Source: Anaeromyces robustus (Eukaryota > Neocallimastigomycota > Neocallimastigomycetes > Neocallimastigales > Neocallimastigaceae). From it: 64,000 nt of DNA. Under the pieces are notes generated by a model. It had not been told where the DNA came from. It worked only from the letters and a program-made list of their open reading frames with translations, and made no database searches. The position numbers and the translations under genes are program-made. Positions 48,029 to 61,072 of this stretch are shown piece after piece. Each line of letters opens with the position of its first letter. The stretch's first letter is position 1. The stretch covers positions 84,501-148,500 of the forward strand of contig MCFG01000132.1 in assembly GCA_002104895.1 (NCBI GenBank), given 5' to 3'.

Positions 48029-48132
48029 TTATAGTGTCTTTTTTAAAATAATAATTTATTAGTTATATATTATTTTCACATCATTATCAATTATTATATT
48101 AAATTTTTATGTGGGGAAAAAAAGACACTATA
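48029..48132. repeat. Short element bounded by 16-bp inverted repeats
   Basis: TTATAGTGTCTTTTTT at 48029-48044 and its exact reverse complement at 48117-48132 enclose about 72 bp of AT-rich sequence ending in GTGGGG. Possible miniature foldback or MITE relic. Confidence 0.75.
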
Positions 48133-49593
48133 AGTAATTATAAATATGTAGAATTACAATATTTATTACTTATATTTTTATTGATATATCTTATTTAATA
48201 TTTATAAATAATAAGTATAAATAGTTAAAAATATATATTATAATTCTAACTATTAATTGAAACATATTAAAATGTTTTTAATATTATGGTGAAAATATTA
48301 AAATATATATTGATTGTACTATTATATTTTGCTAAAAATAAAAAAAAAAGTAGAAAAAACTATTATAATATAATAAATGATAGTTTTTTAGTAATTATTG
48401 GTTACACGAATTATATTTGAATAAATAAAGTTTTTAAAATCATTAACATATATAAACAAATGCTAATTATTCTTGTTTTATTATTCTCTTTTTTACTTTT
48501 TTACTTTTACTGTTGTGAAAAACTTTATTTCACTATACTGAAATATAAATATTGTATTAAATGAAAATAATATAATCATATATAAAGTAAATATATTATT
48601 GGTTTAATATATTTTCTTTTAGTTGTTTTTTTAATTTTTAAATATTTATATATTAAACCTATATAAAGTCTATAGTATTAATTATGAATAGATATTATTA
48701 TATTTTTTTATTTTAATAATAAATTTATTTATTATATTGATTTGAAAGAATTATAGTATTAATAATAATTAATAATAATCATAATTGATAAAAAATAATG
48801 AATAGAATAAAATATCTTCATATAATTACAGTTTATTTAGTTATTAAGTTTTAATTATATTGTTTATATTTATTAATTAGTTAAAATAGTATTTATAACG
48901 ATAATTAGTAAAAGTTTTAAAGTTTTATAATTATTTTTAGTTGTCGCTTTTTTTTTTTTTTTTTTAAAAAAAGAAGCATCCACAAAAATGGTTCAACAAT
49001 GCTCTATTTTGATTTTATAAATGATTAAGTTTTTCTTTTTATTATTTATTTATAATTTAATTAAAACAATTAATAATGAGGAAAAAATTTATTTTTAAAA
49101 TTTTTAAAAAATTTTAAAAAATGAAGTTTTGAACCATATAGGGCCAACTTGTTTAAAATAAAGAATATTTATCTAAATTTTTTAATATCTAGAAAAATTA
49201 ATTATTTTTACTGTGCATTATTTATTAATTTTATTATTATATAATATATATTTTTATAACTTCAGTTTACCTTTTTTTTTATACATTTTTCTTTGATAAA
49301 TTATAAATTAATACAAAATAATTAAAAAAAAATAAAAGATTTTGAGCACATACTTATAAATATAAATATAGAAATAAATGAAATAAATATATTTTATTAT
49401 TATTTTTGTCATGCTTTAGAATAAAGAAAAAAAAAATTTCAAATTTAAATTTATTAGATTATCTGATAAAAAAAAAAAATTGCTTTTTTGTATTTAAACA
49501 TTTCTTTTCTTTTCTTTTCTTTTCTATTTTTTTTTTAATTTATATTTTTATATTTATATTTTTTAAAAACAAAAATATTAAAGGATAATAAAA

Positions 49594-50863
49594 ATGAAAT
49601 ATACTTTAGATAAATCTATTCCAAATATAAAGAAACACTCACCAAAAGTAAGACTTTATAAGCTCAATATTTTTATTATTATTTTTTTTTATAAGAGTAA
49701 AAAAAAGGTTAAAATAAAAAATACTAACTTAATTAATTATTAATGTTATTTAGAAATTACATAAACCACAATCAGAATCAACGTAAGTTTATATATACTT
49801 GTATAGTTATAATGAAGAATTCTCTATATATGCAAAAATTTTCTCCTTTTTCTTATTATATAATAATAAATCTTTAAGAATATTAATATTTTATTTAATA
49901 ATTATATTTTATCTTTTCACTCTATATTCATATTTTTAATAATTATTTAAATTTTCAATGATTTTATTATAATGGACTTTTATATATATATATATTTGTT
50001 ATTTGTTATATTAAAGTCAAAATATTCAAGAAAAAAGATGGTCAATTAATGATTTTGAGGTTGGAAGAGCTTTAGGAAAAGGAAAATTTGGAAGAGTTTA
50101 TTTAGCCCGTGAAAAAAGAACAGGTTATATTGTTGCTTTAAAAGTGTTACATAAAAGAGAATTAGCAAACGCAAAAATTGAAAAGCAACTCCGTCGTGAA
50201 ATTGAAATTCAATCTCATTTAAGGTAATAATAAAATTATAATTTAAAAAAAATTAATAAAATTAATTATATATGAATTCATTACATATATAATAATAAAT
50301 CTAAATTGAAAAATAAAATACAATTAATGAAAAAATAAATCAATAGGCATGGGAATATTATTAGATTATATGGATATTTTTATGATAGTAAATGTGTCTA
50401 TTTAATTATTGAATATGCTGCAAACGGTGAACTATATAAAAAATTACAACAAGAAGGTCATTTTTCAGAAGAACAAGCTTCTAAAGTAATTATAATATTA
50501 TTATATAAAAGAATAATTAAATAAATTATTATTTTTTTATTTTTAAGTTAAATCTAATAATTTATTTTACATTCATATTTATTTGTGCTTAACCACTTGA
50601 AAATATATAGTATATAAAACAAATGGCAACTGCTTTGCTTTATTTACATAAACGTAATGTTATTCATCGTGATATTAAACCTGAAAATTTATTATTAGGT
50701 TACAATGGTGAATTAAAAATTGGTGATTTTGGATGGTCTGTTCATTCATCAAATTCAAGGTAATATAGTAATAATTAATTTCAATATTTATTATATAAAA
50801 TAAATGGAATAATTGTTTTTAATATTAATATTAATATTAATATTAATATTATTATTATTATTA

Positions 50864-50925
<62 letters not shown>

Positions 50926-51272
50926 GATTTAATATTATTATAATAACAATAAAAACAAAAAAATATAAAATTAAAGTCGAAGAAGAACTTTATGTGGTAC
51001 ACTTGATTATCTTCCTCCAGAAATGGTAGAAGGAAAAGATCATTCAGCAGCAGTTGATATTTGGAGTTTAGGTGTATTATGTTATGAATTTTTAGTTGGT
51101 ACACCACCATTTGAAGCACCAGAAAGAGATACTTATAGAAGAATTGCAAAAGTTGATTTAAGAATTCCAAATACTATCTCACCTGAAGCAAAGGATTTAA
51201 TTAAAAGAGTATGAATATAACATATATAACATTAAATAAATTATTTTAATAAATAATATTAAAATAAAATAA

Positions 51273-51314
<42 letters not shown>

Positions 51315-51541
51315 TTTTTTTAATTTCATTATTATTATTATAATAATTATTATATTCTAATTTTTTCTATTTGTTATTTTTTTTTTAAATTATTTTTATT
51401 GATTTATAATAAAAATTAATTAAAAAATATTAATATATAATTCTAATAATAAAGTTACTACAACATGATCCAGAAAAAAGATTACCATTAAGTAAAGTAT
51501 TGACTCATCCATGGATTGTTAAATATAATCTACCATCTTAA
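49594..51541 (+). CDS. Aurora protein kinase (Ipl1/Ark1 type)
   Basis: Mitotic Ser/Thr kinase of the chromosomal passenger complex. Seven exons, 49594-49647, 49754-49782 (29 nt), 50017-50223, 50347-50485, 50611-50759, 50977-51208 and 51455-51541, sum to 897 nt and 298 aa. The kinase domain fills residues about 38-295: Gly-loop [10 protein letters not shown], Lys70 in [15 protein letters not shown] with Asp164, DFGWSVH with Asp182, and the activation motif [16 protein letters not shown] with Thr197 as the expected autophosphorylation site. [15 protein letters not shown] and the C-terminal HPWI block follow. The N-terminal extension is very short (under 40 aa), as in compact fungal and protist Auroras. 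A single Aurora is usual in fungi; the related gene at 39747-44012 is a diverged paralogue. Intron 5 carries an (ATT)n array at about 50847-50925. Confidence 0.97.
50847..50925. repeat. (ATT)n array inside an Aurora kinase intron
   Basis: ATT units with one ATC, between exons 5 and 6 of the Aurora gene. A minus-strand frame through it is only poly-Ile. Confidence 0.9.
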
Positions 51542-51626
51542 TATACCAGGAAAAATATAAATATAAACATAATATTATTCAAATTATAATAGTTATCATT
51601 TTATATTATATACCAATTATCAATCA

Positions 51627-51668
<42 letters not shown>

Positions 51669-52900
51669 AACAAAGCAAAAGCAAAAGAAGAAAAAGGAAA
51701 GAAAACAAAACAAAACAAAACAAAAAATAGAAACTATATATATATATATATTCAAAATATATAAATATAATTAATTTATATTAATATGATAATATAAAAG
51801 TATTATTTAAATTATCATATTTGTATATAACTTTCATAATATTTTTTTTTTTTCACAATTAGCAAATATTATTTATTTATTTATTTATCTGATACATAAT
51901 TATACAATTATTAAATATTAAGTATTTTTTCTATTTATTTTCTTAATATTATGGTTGATATTTAGAATTACATATATAACAATTTTTCTTTTCTCTTTTC
52001 TTTTTCTTTTTCTTTTTTTACTTTTTCTTATTATATTTATAAATATATAAATAACAATATATTTATTGTTATTTTTACCACATTTATTTTTTATCTCTAT
52101 TTTTTTAACAAATTTTATGAATAATAAGTTTATTAATATTTAATAACCATACTAATATAAAAAATTTTTTTCTCTATCCTTAACATTTTATTTAATAATT
52201 GTATATAATAATTATAACAACAACAACAATAACAATAATAATAATAATAATAATAAAATAATAAATAATTACAAATAAAAAATAAAATAAAATAAAATAA
52301 AATAACTAATAAATTTATAATAATAATACTAATAATTAATATAAAGTAAAATCTCATAAAATGAAATAAAATTGACTATTTATTATATATAAATTATTAT
52401 CAAATCATAAATATTTAGAATATATATATAAAACATACAGTAAATATATTAATTTTTTTTTTAAAAGATAAAAGCCTTCGTTCTATAAATTAAAAAATAT
52501 ATATATTTAATTACCATTACTCTTATGTTTTCGTTAAATATTTATTATTGTTATTAAATAATTTAAGAAGATAATTAATTAATTAGTTAATTAGTTATTT
52601 ATTTATTTATTTTTTTTTTATTTTAAATTATTTTATGAATATTATCTTGTTATGTTATTTTAATTATATTTTATTTTTTTACTCTTTTTTTTTTTTTCTT
52701 TATTTTTTTTATTTTTTTAAGATTAATATATATATTTTTATAATATTGGCTGTTCTGTAAAATTGAAAAAAAAAAACTTAGTTATTCTTTTATAATAAAA
52801 TAATAATAAAATTGAATAGTAACATTTTATAAAATTTTATATAATTAAGAAATGATTTTCTATGATATTAAATTAAGTTATAAAAAATAATTTATATTAT
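51542..52900. other. Convergent intergenic region
   Basis: 3' flanks of the Aurora gene (+) and the adenylate kinase 6 gene (-). It contains a 39-nt poly-A (51628-51666), a purine-rich patch (51669-51728) and AT microsatellites. No gene seen. Confidence 0.7.
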
Positions 52901-54084
<1,184 letters not shown>

Positions 54085-54156
54085 ATTTATATAATATATA
54101 TAATATTTATAAATTTATTTTTTTAATTCTAAAATTTTATTTAAATATTTTTATTT

Positions 54157-54190
<34 letters not shown>

Positions 54191-55449
54191 TAAAAAAATC
54201 TTTATTTAATCTTATTGGACTATATTTTTTTTCTCGAATAAAGAATTAATTATTACTTTTAAAATTTTATTTATTAAAATCATTATAAAATTTTAATTTG
54301 TGTAATGTTCAAAAAAATAAAATATATATTATATATATATATATATATTCATTTTAGTATCTAATACATTATAATTACATTTACAATACAATTATATCAT
54401 GATTGGTTAGTTAATTTTAATGTATATAATAAATACATATAAATTATTTAATAATAATGAATAATTATAATAATAATAATTCTTAACATTATTATAATTA
54501 TTGTAATTATAATAGTAATAATAATAAAGAATGAATACTCTTTAATATGGTATATTATTTTTAAATTTTTAGTTTAATACTAATAAATTATAAAATATAA
54601 AGAATATTATTGATTTTTCTTTTACCTATTTTTAAAGGTTATATAATAGAAAAATTTTATTCATAATTAAACTTCATTAATAATATATTATAAAATCATA
54701 AAATACATAATCTAATGAACAATTAAAATATAAATAAAATTATGTTTATAAGATATTAGTGAACTTTTTTTCGATATTAAATCATTATGTAAGAAAGTTA
54801 TTATGTATTATCCGTATTAACCCATATCTTAATAGGTTTTTTTAACTATTCTACTGAGTAAATCGAAATAATTAGTAAGAACATAATTATAGAAAAGAGA
54901 TACATAAAATTATTATTAATATTAAATTAAAAAATTTTTATAAATGTAAATAAATAAATATTTGTAAATATTGAAGCAGTAAACACTTTTAAAAGTAAAA
55001 AAAAAAAAAAAAATACAATAAAAAAGAATTTTTTTTTTATAATTTTTATTTAGATTTTATTTTATTTTTTTAAACTTTTATATTACATTTATATTACAAC
55101 ATTTTAAATATTCTAAATTTTTATATTAAATGATTTATTTTAATTGATTTTTTTTTTTTTTTTTTATTATGGTATATGTATATATTGGAATTATAAAATA
55201 CTTATTAAAATTTAATAATTTGATAGAAATTATATATAAATAAAAAAAATAACGGTTTTCATCCATTATTTTTTTTTTTTTATTTCAAAAATATTATATT
55301 CTTTTAATTATTTAAAAGAATTATAAAATAGAAATTTATTCTATTTTATTAAAAATATATTCATTGAATATATTTATAAATTATACTTTTTAAATCTTTA
55401 ATAAAAGATTTTCTTTTTAATATTATTATTAAATACGATTTTAATGAAT
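54085..55449. other. Intergenic region; right part is the conserved 3' flank of GDH copy 1
   Basis: 54085-55040 is AT-rich spacer with no gene seen. About 55050-55449 is the 3' flank of GDH copy 1 and matches the 3' flank of GDH copy 2 (60446-60820) in inverted orientation. It includes the AATCTTTTATTAAAGATT foldback, the palindrome AATATATTCATTGAATATATT, and the GGATGAAAACCGTTATTTTT block. Confidence 0.75.
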
Positions 55450-56892
55450 TTACCACCAGTCACCATGAATCTTCATAGCATTGGCAACTTTAAGGAAACC
55501 TGTAATATTAGCTCCTTGAACAAGTGATGGAAGAGCTGAAACGGTAGAATCTGCTTTTTGAGAAGATGATTTAACAACGGATCCTAAATCTTCATGAGTG
55601 TAAGTAGCTGAATTATCAACGGATTCATTGAAAATATTAGTCATAATATTATTTAATTCTTCATCAACACGAGCTGGAGTCCATGTCATACGTTGTGAAT
55701 TTTGGGCCATTTCAAGAGCTGAAACAGCTACACCTCCTGCATTGGAAGCTTTACCTGGGGCATACCATAATGGTAAAATTGGTTTACCTGATTTAACAGA
55801 TTCATTGTATGCAACACGAAGACTTTCCATCTTTTGAACTGCTGCATCAGTAGATCCCATATTAGAACCTTCAGCAATAATGAAACATCCTGCTTTATGT
55901 AAAGCTTCAACATCATCAGCATCATTTTCATTTTGAGTAGCACATGGAAGAGCAATATCAACCTTTGGAAGATGTTTCCATGGTCTTTCTCCTGGTAACC
56001 ATGTGAAACGATCATCCTTAATTTCTTCAAGTGATCCTTTTCTAACCTTAAGATCAGCAATCATAGCAATATCTTCATTAGTGAATGGCTTAGATGGATC
56101 CTTAACAATAAGAGCACCACGAGAATCAGATAATGAAAGAACAACTGCTCCAAGATTAATTAATTTTTGAGCGGCAAATTGTGCAACATTACCTGATCCT
56201 GAAACGGCACAATATTTACCTTTAATATCTTGTCCTAAATAAGTAAGCATATTTAAAACAAAGTAAATTAAACCATAACCAGTAGCTTCTGGACGAATGA
56301 ATGAACCACTAAGTCCAAAGTGAGTATCCTTACCAGTAAGAACACCAAAGTCACGTTTTTGTTGAAGACGTTTGTAAGCACCATATAAGAAACCAACTTC
56401 ACGACCACCAACACCAATATCACCAGCTGGAACATCAATATCAGCACCAATATGACGATGAAGTTCTGTCATGAAAGCTTGACAGAATCTTCTAATTTCA
56501 TTATCAGATTTATCATGTGGATCGAAATCAGAACCACCTTTACCACCACCAATTGGAAGACCAGTTAAAGCATTCTTGAAAATTTGTTCAAAACCTAAGA
56601 ATTTAAGAATAGAAAGATTTACAGTTGGATGGAATCTTAAACCACCTTTGTATGGACCAATAGCAGAATTGAATTGAACACGATAACCACGATTAACTCT
56701 ACAATTACCCTTATCATCTTCCCAAGTAACACGGAAAGAAATAACTCTTTCTGGTTCAGTAATAACAGGAAGACATTTCTTAAGTTCTGGTTCCTTTTCG
56801 AAAAGTTTAGATTCAGTTAAAGATTTAACAATTTCATCACGAGCTTGTTCGAATTCAGGTTCAATACCATGAGTAAATTGGAATTCAGACAT
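55450..56892 (-). CDS. NADP-type glutamate dehydrogenase, copy 1
   Basis: Hexameric glutamate dehydrogenase, 480 aa, intronless. It interconverts 2-oxoglutarate plus ammonium and L-glutamate, and the NADP form normally assimilates ammonia. Substrate pocket motifs: [10 protein letters not shown] (Lys82), GGGKGGSDFDP (Lys118) and the catalytic Asp158 in DVPAGDIGVGGREVG. The dinucleotide fold carries SGSGNVAQ at 231-238, and the following SDSRG (255-259) has the Ser/small pattern of NADP-preferring enzymes. The C-terminus has LPSLVQGANITGF. The N-terminal half closely resembles bacterial GdhA-type enzymes (family I hexamers), as other fungal NADP-GDHs do. Codon use is less AT-biased than in neighbouring genes (ACT, GGT, CCA, CGT, TTC), as expected for high expression. 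Copy 2 differs only at residue 175 (Arg here). Confidence 0.98.
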   Translation of the reverse strand: MSEFQFTHGIEPEFEQARDEIVKSLTESKLFEKEPELKKCLPVITEPERVISFRVTWEDDKGNCRVNRGYRVQFNSAIGPYKGGLRFHPTVNLSILKFLGFEQIFKNALTGLPIGGGKGGSDFDPHDKSDNEIRRFCQAFMTELHRHIGADIDVPAGDIGVGGREVGFLYGAYKRLQQKRDFGVLTGKDTHFGLSGSFIRPEATGYGLIYFVLNMLTYLGQDIKGKYCAVSGSGNVAQFAAQKLINLGAVVLSLSDSRGALIVKDPSKPFTNEDIAMIADLKVRKGSLEEIKDDRFTWLPGERPWKHLPKVDIALPCATQNENDADDVEALHKAGCFIIAEGSNMGSTDAAVQKMESLRVAYNESVKSGKPILPLWYAPGKASNAGGVAVSALEMAQNSQRMTWTPARVDEELNNIMTNIFNESVDNSATYTHEDLGSVVKSSSQKADSTVSALPSLVQGANITGFLKVANAMKIHGDWW

Positions 56893-57056
56893 TTTTTTTT
56901 AATTATTTATTAATAAATATTATAAAATATTACGTAAGAAAAAATTAGGTATATTAAAAGTAAATTAATTACTTTTTATTGGTTATTAAATTGATATATT
57001 AAATAAATGTAAAATACAATTGATGCTTTTAAAAAATGGAAGTGAAATCTTTACAC

Positions 57057-57063
57057 TTTTATA
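57057..57063 (-). promoter_or_regulatory. TATA box of GDH copy 1
   Basis: TATAAAA on the minus strand, about 165 bp before the ATG, followed by GTGTAAAGATTTCACTTCCA, a block conserved in all three GDH promoters. TTGTGTAACAT lies about 50-60 bp further upstream and AATAACCAATA lies in the presumed 5' UTR. Confidence 0.75.
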
Positions 57064-58830
57064 CTTTACCAAGAAACAAAAATATTTAAAATTTTTCAAA
57101 TAAAATTAATTGTTAATGTTACACAATTTAATATTCTAATATGTATATATAATATATTAATATATAATAAGTATATTACATTAATAATATTATATTAATT
57201 ATTTTGATCATTTTATCTGTAGGATATTATATATATTATATATATTATATATATTATTTATATAAAAAGAGATATGGAATGAATTCTTTCCGTCTTATTC
57301 TAATAAATAATAATAATAATAATAATTATAATAATAATAAAAAAATATTCAAAATATAATGAAACAAATATTTTATTCTACATAAATAATTATAAAATTC
57401 AAATTTTCATATTCCATATTCATAACTACATTCTCAGTTTTTTTTTTCCTATATTTTTTACTCTGAATTTTTACTTATTAATTCTAATTATTAAATATGT
57501 TTTTTCCTCTTTATTTATTAATGCAAATGCATATATTCATAGAGAAAGAAATATAAATATTACATGTATATATAAGCAAACACTTTTTTTTTTTAAGTTA
57601 TAGTAATTATAATTTAATTAATTATAGAATAAGTTTTAAATAAATAATTAATTATTTATTATTAAAATCACATTTTTTCATTATTTTCATATTTCATCTT
57701 TTCTATTTTTTAGAGATAAGTTTAATATTTTTTATCAAAACAATTTTATTTGTTTTAGATAAAAATAATTTTTTTTTATCACAAAAACGCAAAATTCTTT
57801 TTTACAAATTTATTTATTTATTTATTTATTTATTTATTAATTATTTTATTCATTTATTTATTAATTAATATATTAAAAAAAAATTAATAATTAAAAATTT
57901 TTAATTTATTTATTTTTATTATTACCATTTATTAACATTTTAATATATTATTAATTGTATTTAATTATATTATAAACATTGAAATTTATTAAAATATCAA
58001 TTAAACGCCATATTAAGTAAAAATAATAAAATATTACTTCGCTAATTTTTTATATGATTTTTTTATTAAATATTAAAATTATAAAAATACTAAATAAAAA
58101 AATGACATTTTTTAAATAATTTAGTATAAAAATAATTTTGACATTAGATTATTAATTATATGTAAATATATATAGAAATAATAATTAATGATTATTAGAA
58201 TTTATAGTTATAATGTCTCTTTATATTATTATAATAAATAAGTATTAGATTTTAATTCCCTTTTTTTAAATTATTTTACAATTTTTTATATTTTATTTTA
58301 ATTCTAAATTTGTTTTCTAGAGTAATATTTTAAATAATATTCTTTCAGATAGAAATATTAATATTATTATATTATGAGTATACTTTTATAATATATTTTA
58401 ATCTTTAAAAATTAAATTTAGAAATCGATCTTAATTAAAATTAATAATAAAAATGTTTTTAATCCATATAAAGAATAGAAAAGAAATAAAAAATTAAGTA
58501 AATATATAATAGAGATTTATTACCGGAGAAATCATCCCAATCACAATAATTTAAACATTGTTTATTATTAAAATTTAAAAAAATTTATTAATAATATTAG
58601 TAAATATTTTTAATAACAAATTTTTTAAATTATACTTTTTTCTTTTTTTTTTTTTTTATTTTTTTTTGATAAGAAAAAAACCAATAAAAATAATAATATA
58701 TTAAATTGTGTAACATTTAGGAAAATAGTTTATTATTTTAAATTAAATTATTTAATATTTTATTACCTAAACAACTAAATTATCTAATATTTTAATTATA
58801 CTTAATTTAAATATTTCATTTTTTTAAAAC

Positions 58831-58837
58831 TATAAAA
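58831..58837 (+). promoter_or_regulatory. TATA box of GDH copy 2
   Basis: TATAAAA about 166 bp before the ATG, followed by GCGTAAAGATTTCACTTCCA as in copies 1 and 3. TTGTGTAACAT is at 58705-58715, farther upstream than in copies 1 and 3. Confidence 0.75.
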
Positions 58838-59002
58838 GCGTAAAGATTTCACTTCCATTTTTTAAAATCATCAATTGTATTTTACATTAATTTAATATAT
58901 CATTTTAATAACCAATAGAAAGTAATTAATTTACTTTTAATATACCTAATTTTTTTTTCTTACGGTAATATATTATAATATTTATTAATAAATAATTAAA
59001 AA

Positions 59003-60445
59003 ATGTCTGAATTCCAATTTACTCATGGTATTGAACCTGAATTCGAACAAGCTCGTGATGAAATTGTTAAATCTTTAACTGAATCTAAACTTTTCGAAAA
59101 GGAACCAGAACTTAAGAAATGTCTTCCTGTTATTACTGAACCAGAAAGAGTTATTTCTTTCCGTGTTACTTGGGAAGATGATAAGGGTAACTGTAGAGTT
59201 AATCGTGGTTATCGTGTTCAATTCAATTCTGCTATTGGTCCATACAAAGGTGGTTTAAGATTCCATCCAACTGTTAATCTTTCTATTCTTAAATTCTTAG
59301 GTTTTGAACAAATTTTCAAGAATGCTTTAACTGGTCTTCCAATTGGTGGTGGTAAAGGTGGTTCTGATTTCGATCCACATGATAAATCTGATAATGAAAT
59401 TAGAAGATTCTGTCAAGCTTTCATGACAGAACTTCATCGTCATATTGGTGCTGATATTGATGTTCCAGCTGGTGATATTGGTGTTGGTGGTCGTGAAGTT
59501 GGTTTCTTATATGGTGCTTACAAATGTCTTCAACAAAAACGTGACTTTGGTGTTCTTACTGGTAAGGATACTCACTTTGGACTTAGTGGTTCTTTCATTC
59601 GTCCAGAAGCTACTGGTTATGGTTTAATTTACTTTGTTTTAAATATGCTTACTTATTTAGGACAAGATATTAAAGGTAAATATTGTGCCGTTTCAGGATC
59701 AGGTAATGTTGCACAATTTGCCGCTCAAAAATTAATTAATCTTGGAGCAGTTGTTCTTTCATTATCCGATTCTCGTGGTGCTCTTATTGTTAAGGATCCA
59801 TCTAAGCCATTCACTAATGAAGATATTGCTATGATTGCTGATCTTAAGGTTAGAAAAGGATCACTTGAAGAAATTAAGGATGATCGTTTCACATGGTTAC
59901 CAGGAGAAAGACCATGGAAACATCTTCCAAAGGTTGATATTGCTCTTCCATGTGCTACTCAAAATGAAAATGATGCTGATGATGTTGAAGCTTTACATAA
60001 AGCAGGATGTTTCATTATTGCTGAAGGTTCTAATATGGGATCTACAGATGCAGCCGTTCAAAAGATGGAAAGTCTTCGTGTTGCTTATAATGAATCTGTT
60101 AAATCAGGTAAACCAATTTTACCATTATGGTATGCCCCAGGTAAAGCTTCCAATGCAGGAGGTGTAGCCGTTTCAGCTCTTGAAATGGCCCAAAATTCAC
60201 AACGTATGACATGGACACCAGCTCGTGTTGATGAAGAATTAAATAACATTATGACCAATATTTTCAATGAATCCGTTGATAATTCAGCTACTTACACTCA
60301 TGAAGATTTAGGATCCGTTGTTAAATCATCTTCTCAAAAAGCAGATTCTACTGTTTCAGCTCTTCCATCACTTGTTCAAGGAGCTAATATTACAGGTTTC
60401 CTTAAAGTTGCCAATGCTATGAAGATTCATGGTGACTGGTGGTAA
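59003..60445 (+). CDS. NADP-type glutamate dehydrogenase, copy 2
   Basis: 480 aa and intronless, with the same enzyme, motifs and expected role in ammonia assimilation as copy 1. By eye the protein matches copy 1 except for Arg175 to Cys (GAYKCLQQ). That position follows the catalytic PAGDIGVGGREVG segment and is not a known catalytic residue. Synonymous differences are scattered and appear denser in the last third of the gene, where several codons change together (for example around 60040-60100). It is transcribed divergently from copy 1. The start ATG lies in the conserved context AATAATTAAAAAATGTCTGA. Confidence 0.98.
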   Translation: MSEFQFTHGIEPEFEQARDEIVKSLTESKLFEKEPELKKCLPVITEPERVISFRVTWEDDKGNCRVNRGYRVQFNSAIGPYKGGLRFHPTVNLSILKFLGFEQIFKNALTGLPIGGGKGGSDFDPHDKSDNEIRRFCQAFMTELHRHIGADIDVPAGDIGVGGREVGFLYGAYKCLQQKRDFGVLTGKDTHFGLSGSFIRPEATGYGLIYFVLNMLTYLGQDIKGKYCAVSGSGNVAQFAAQKLINLGAVVLSLSDSRGALIVKDPSKPFTNEDIAMIADLKVRKGSLEEIKDDRFTWLPGERPWKHLPKVDIALPCATQNENDADDVEALHKAGCFIIAEGSNMGSTDAAVQKMESLRVAYNESVKSGKPILPLWYAPGKASNAGGVAVSALEMAQNSQRMTWTPARVDEELNNIMTNIFNESVDNSATYTHEDLGSVVKSSSQKADSTVSALPSLVQGANITGFLKVANAMKIHGDWW

Positions 60446-61072
60446 ATTTATTAAAAAAGAATTATATTTAATAATAATATTAAAAAGAAAATCTTTTATT
60501 AAAGATTTAAAAAGTATAATTTATAAATATATTCAATGAATATATTATTAATAAAATAGAATAAATTTCTATTTTTACTTTCTTTTAAATAATTAGAAGA
60601 GTATAATATTTTTGAAATTAAAAAATAATAATAATGGATGAAAACCGTTATTTTTAATATAAAAATTTCTATCAATTTATTAGTTTTTCATAATTCCAAT
60701 ATATTCATATATCATAATAAAAAAAAAAAAAAACAAATCAATTAAAATAAATCATTTAGTATTAAATTTAGAATATTTAAAATGTTGTAATATAAATGTA
60801 ATATAAAAATCTATAAAAAAAATTAAAAATATAAATAAAAAATTATATAAAATAAAAAAAAATTTCTTCTTTATTGTAGTTTTTTTTCCTTTTGAATAAT
60901 TTAGTGTATTTGATTATTATTTATAATTATATTATTATTCATTATTTTTAAACCTTCATTCATTAAAAGAATCTTTTAAATTATTTCTCTGAAAAACATT
61001 ATTTATTATTATTATTTATTATTATTATTAGTCAATATAATACTAATGTTATACTAATGTATTTTAATTTAG
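60446..61072. other. 3' flank of GDH copy 2
   Basis: 60446-60820 aligns base by base, with small gaps, to the reverse complement of 55449-55050 downstream of copy 1, so the duplication includes the 3' UTR and probable polyadenylation region. It includes the foldback AATCTTTTATTAAAGATT (60489-60506). The rest is AT-rich. Confidence 0.75.

Larger units (their letters stand above)
44013..49593. other. Shared upstream region of two divergent kinase genes
   Basis: About 5.6 kb of AT-rich sequence between the 5' ends of the Aurora-like kinase and the Aurora kinase. No credible exon seen. It includes two strong inverted repeats (46572-46647 and 48029-48132), poly-T runs (47385-47409, 48949-48965) and a short (TTTTC)n stretch at 49502-49525. 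A frame at 46833-47078 is low-complexity and rejected. Confidence 0.65.
56893..59002. other. Divergent promoter region between GDH copies 1 and 2
   Basis: No gene seen. Each end carries a GDH core promoter (listed separately). About 56893-58790 reads, in reverse complement, like the DNA upstream of GDH copy 3 (61780-63640). Matching landmarks are AGCAAACAC (57577-57585), the ATTTGTTTTAGATAAAAAT block (57749-57767), TTACCGGAGAAATCATC (58522-58538), ATCGATCTTAATTAA (58423-58437) and TTGTGTAACAT (58705-58715). Confidence 0.8.

Noticed and set aside
55450-56892. Recent bacterial transfer of GDH
   Set aside because: The enzyme resembles bacterial GdhA, but so do fungal NADP-GDHs in general; similarity alone does not show recent transfer.
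55628-60267. Shadow frames within the GDH genes on both strands
   Set aside because: Arise from the codon bias of GDH; no independent start context or domain.
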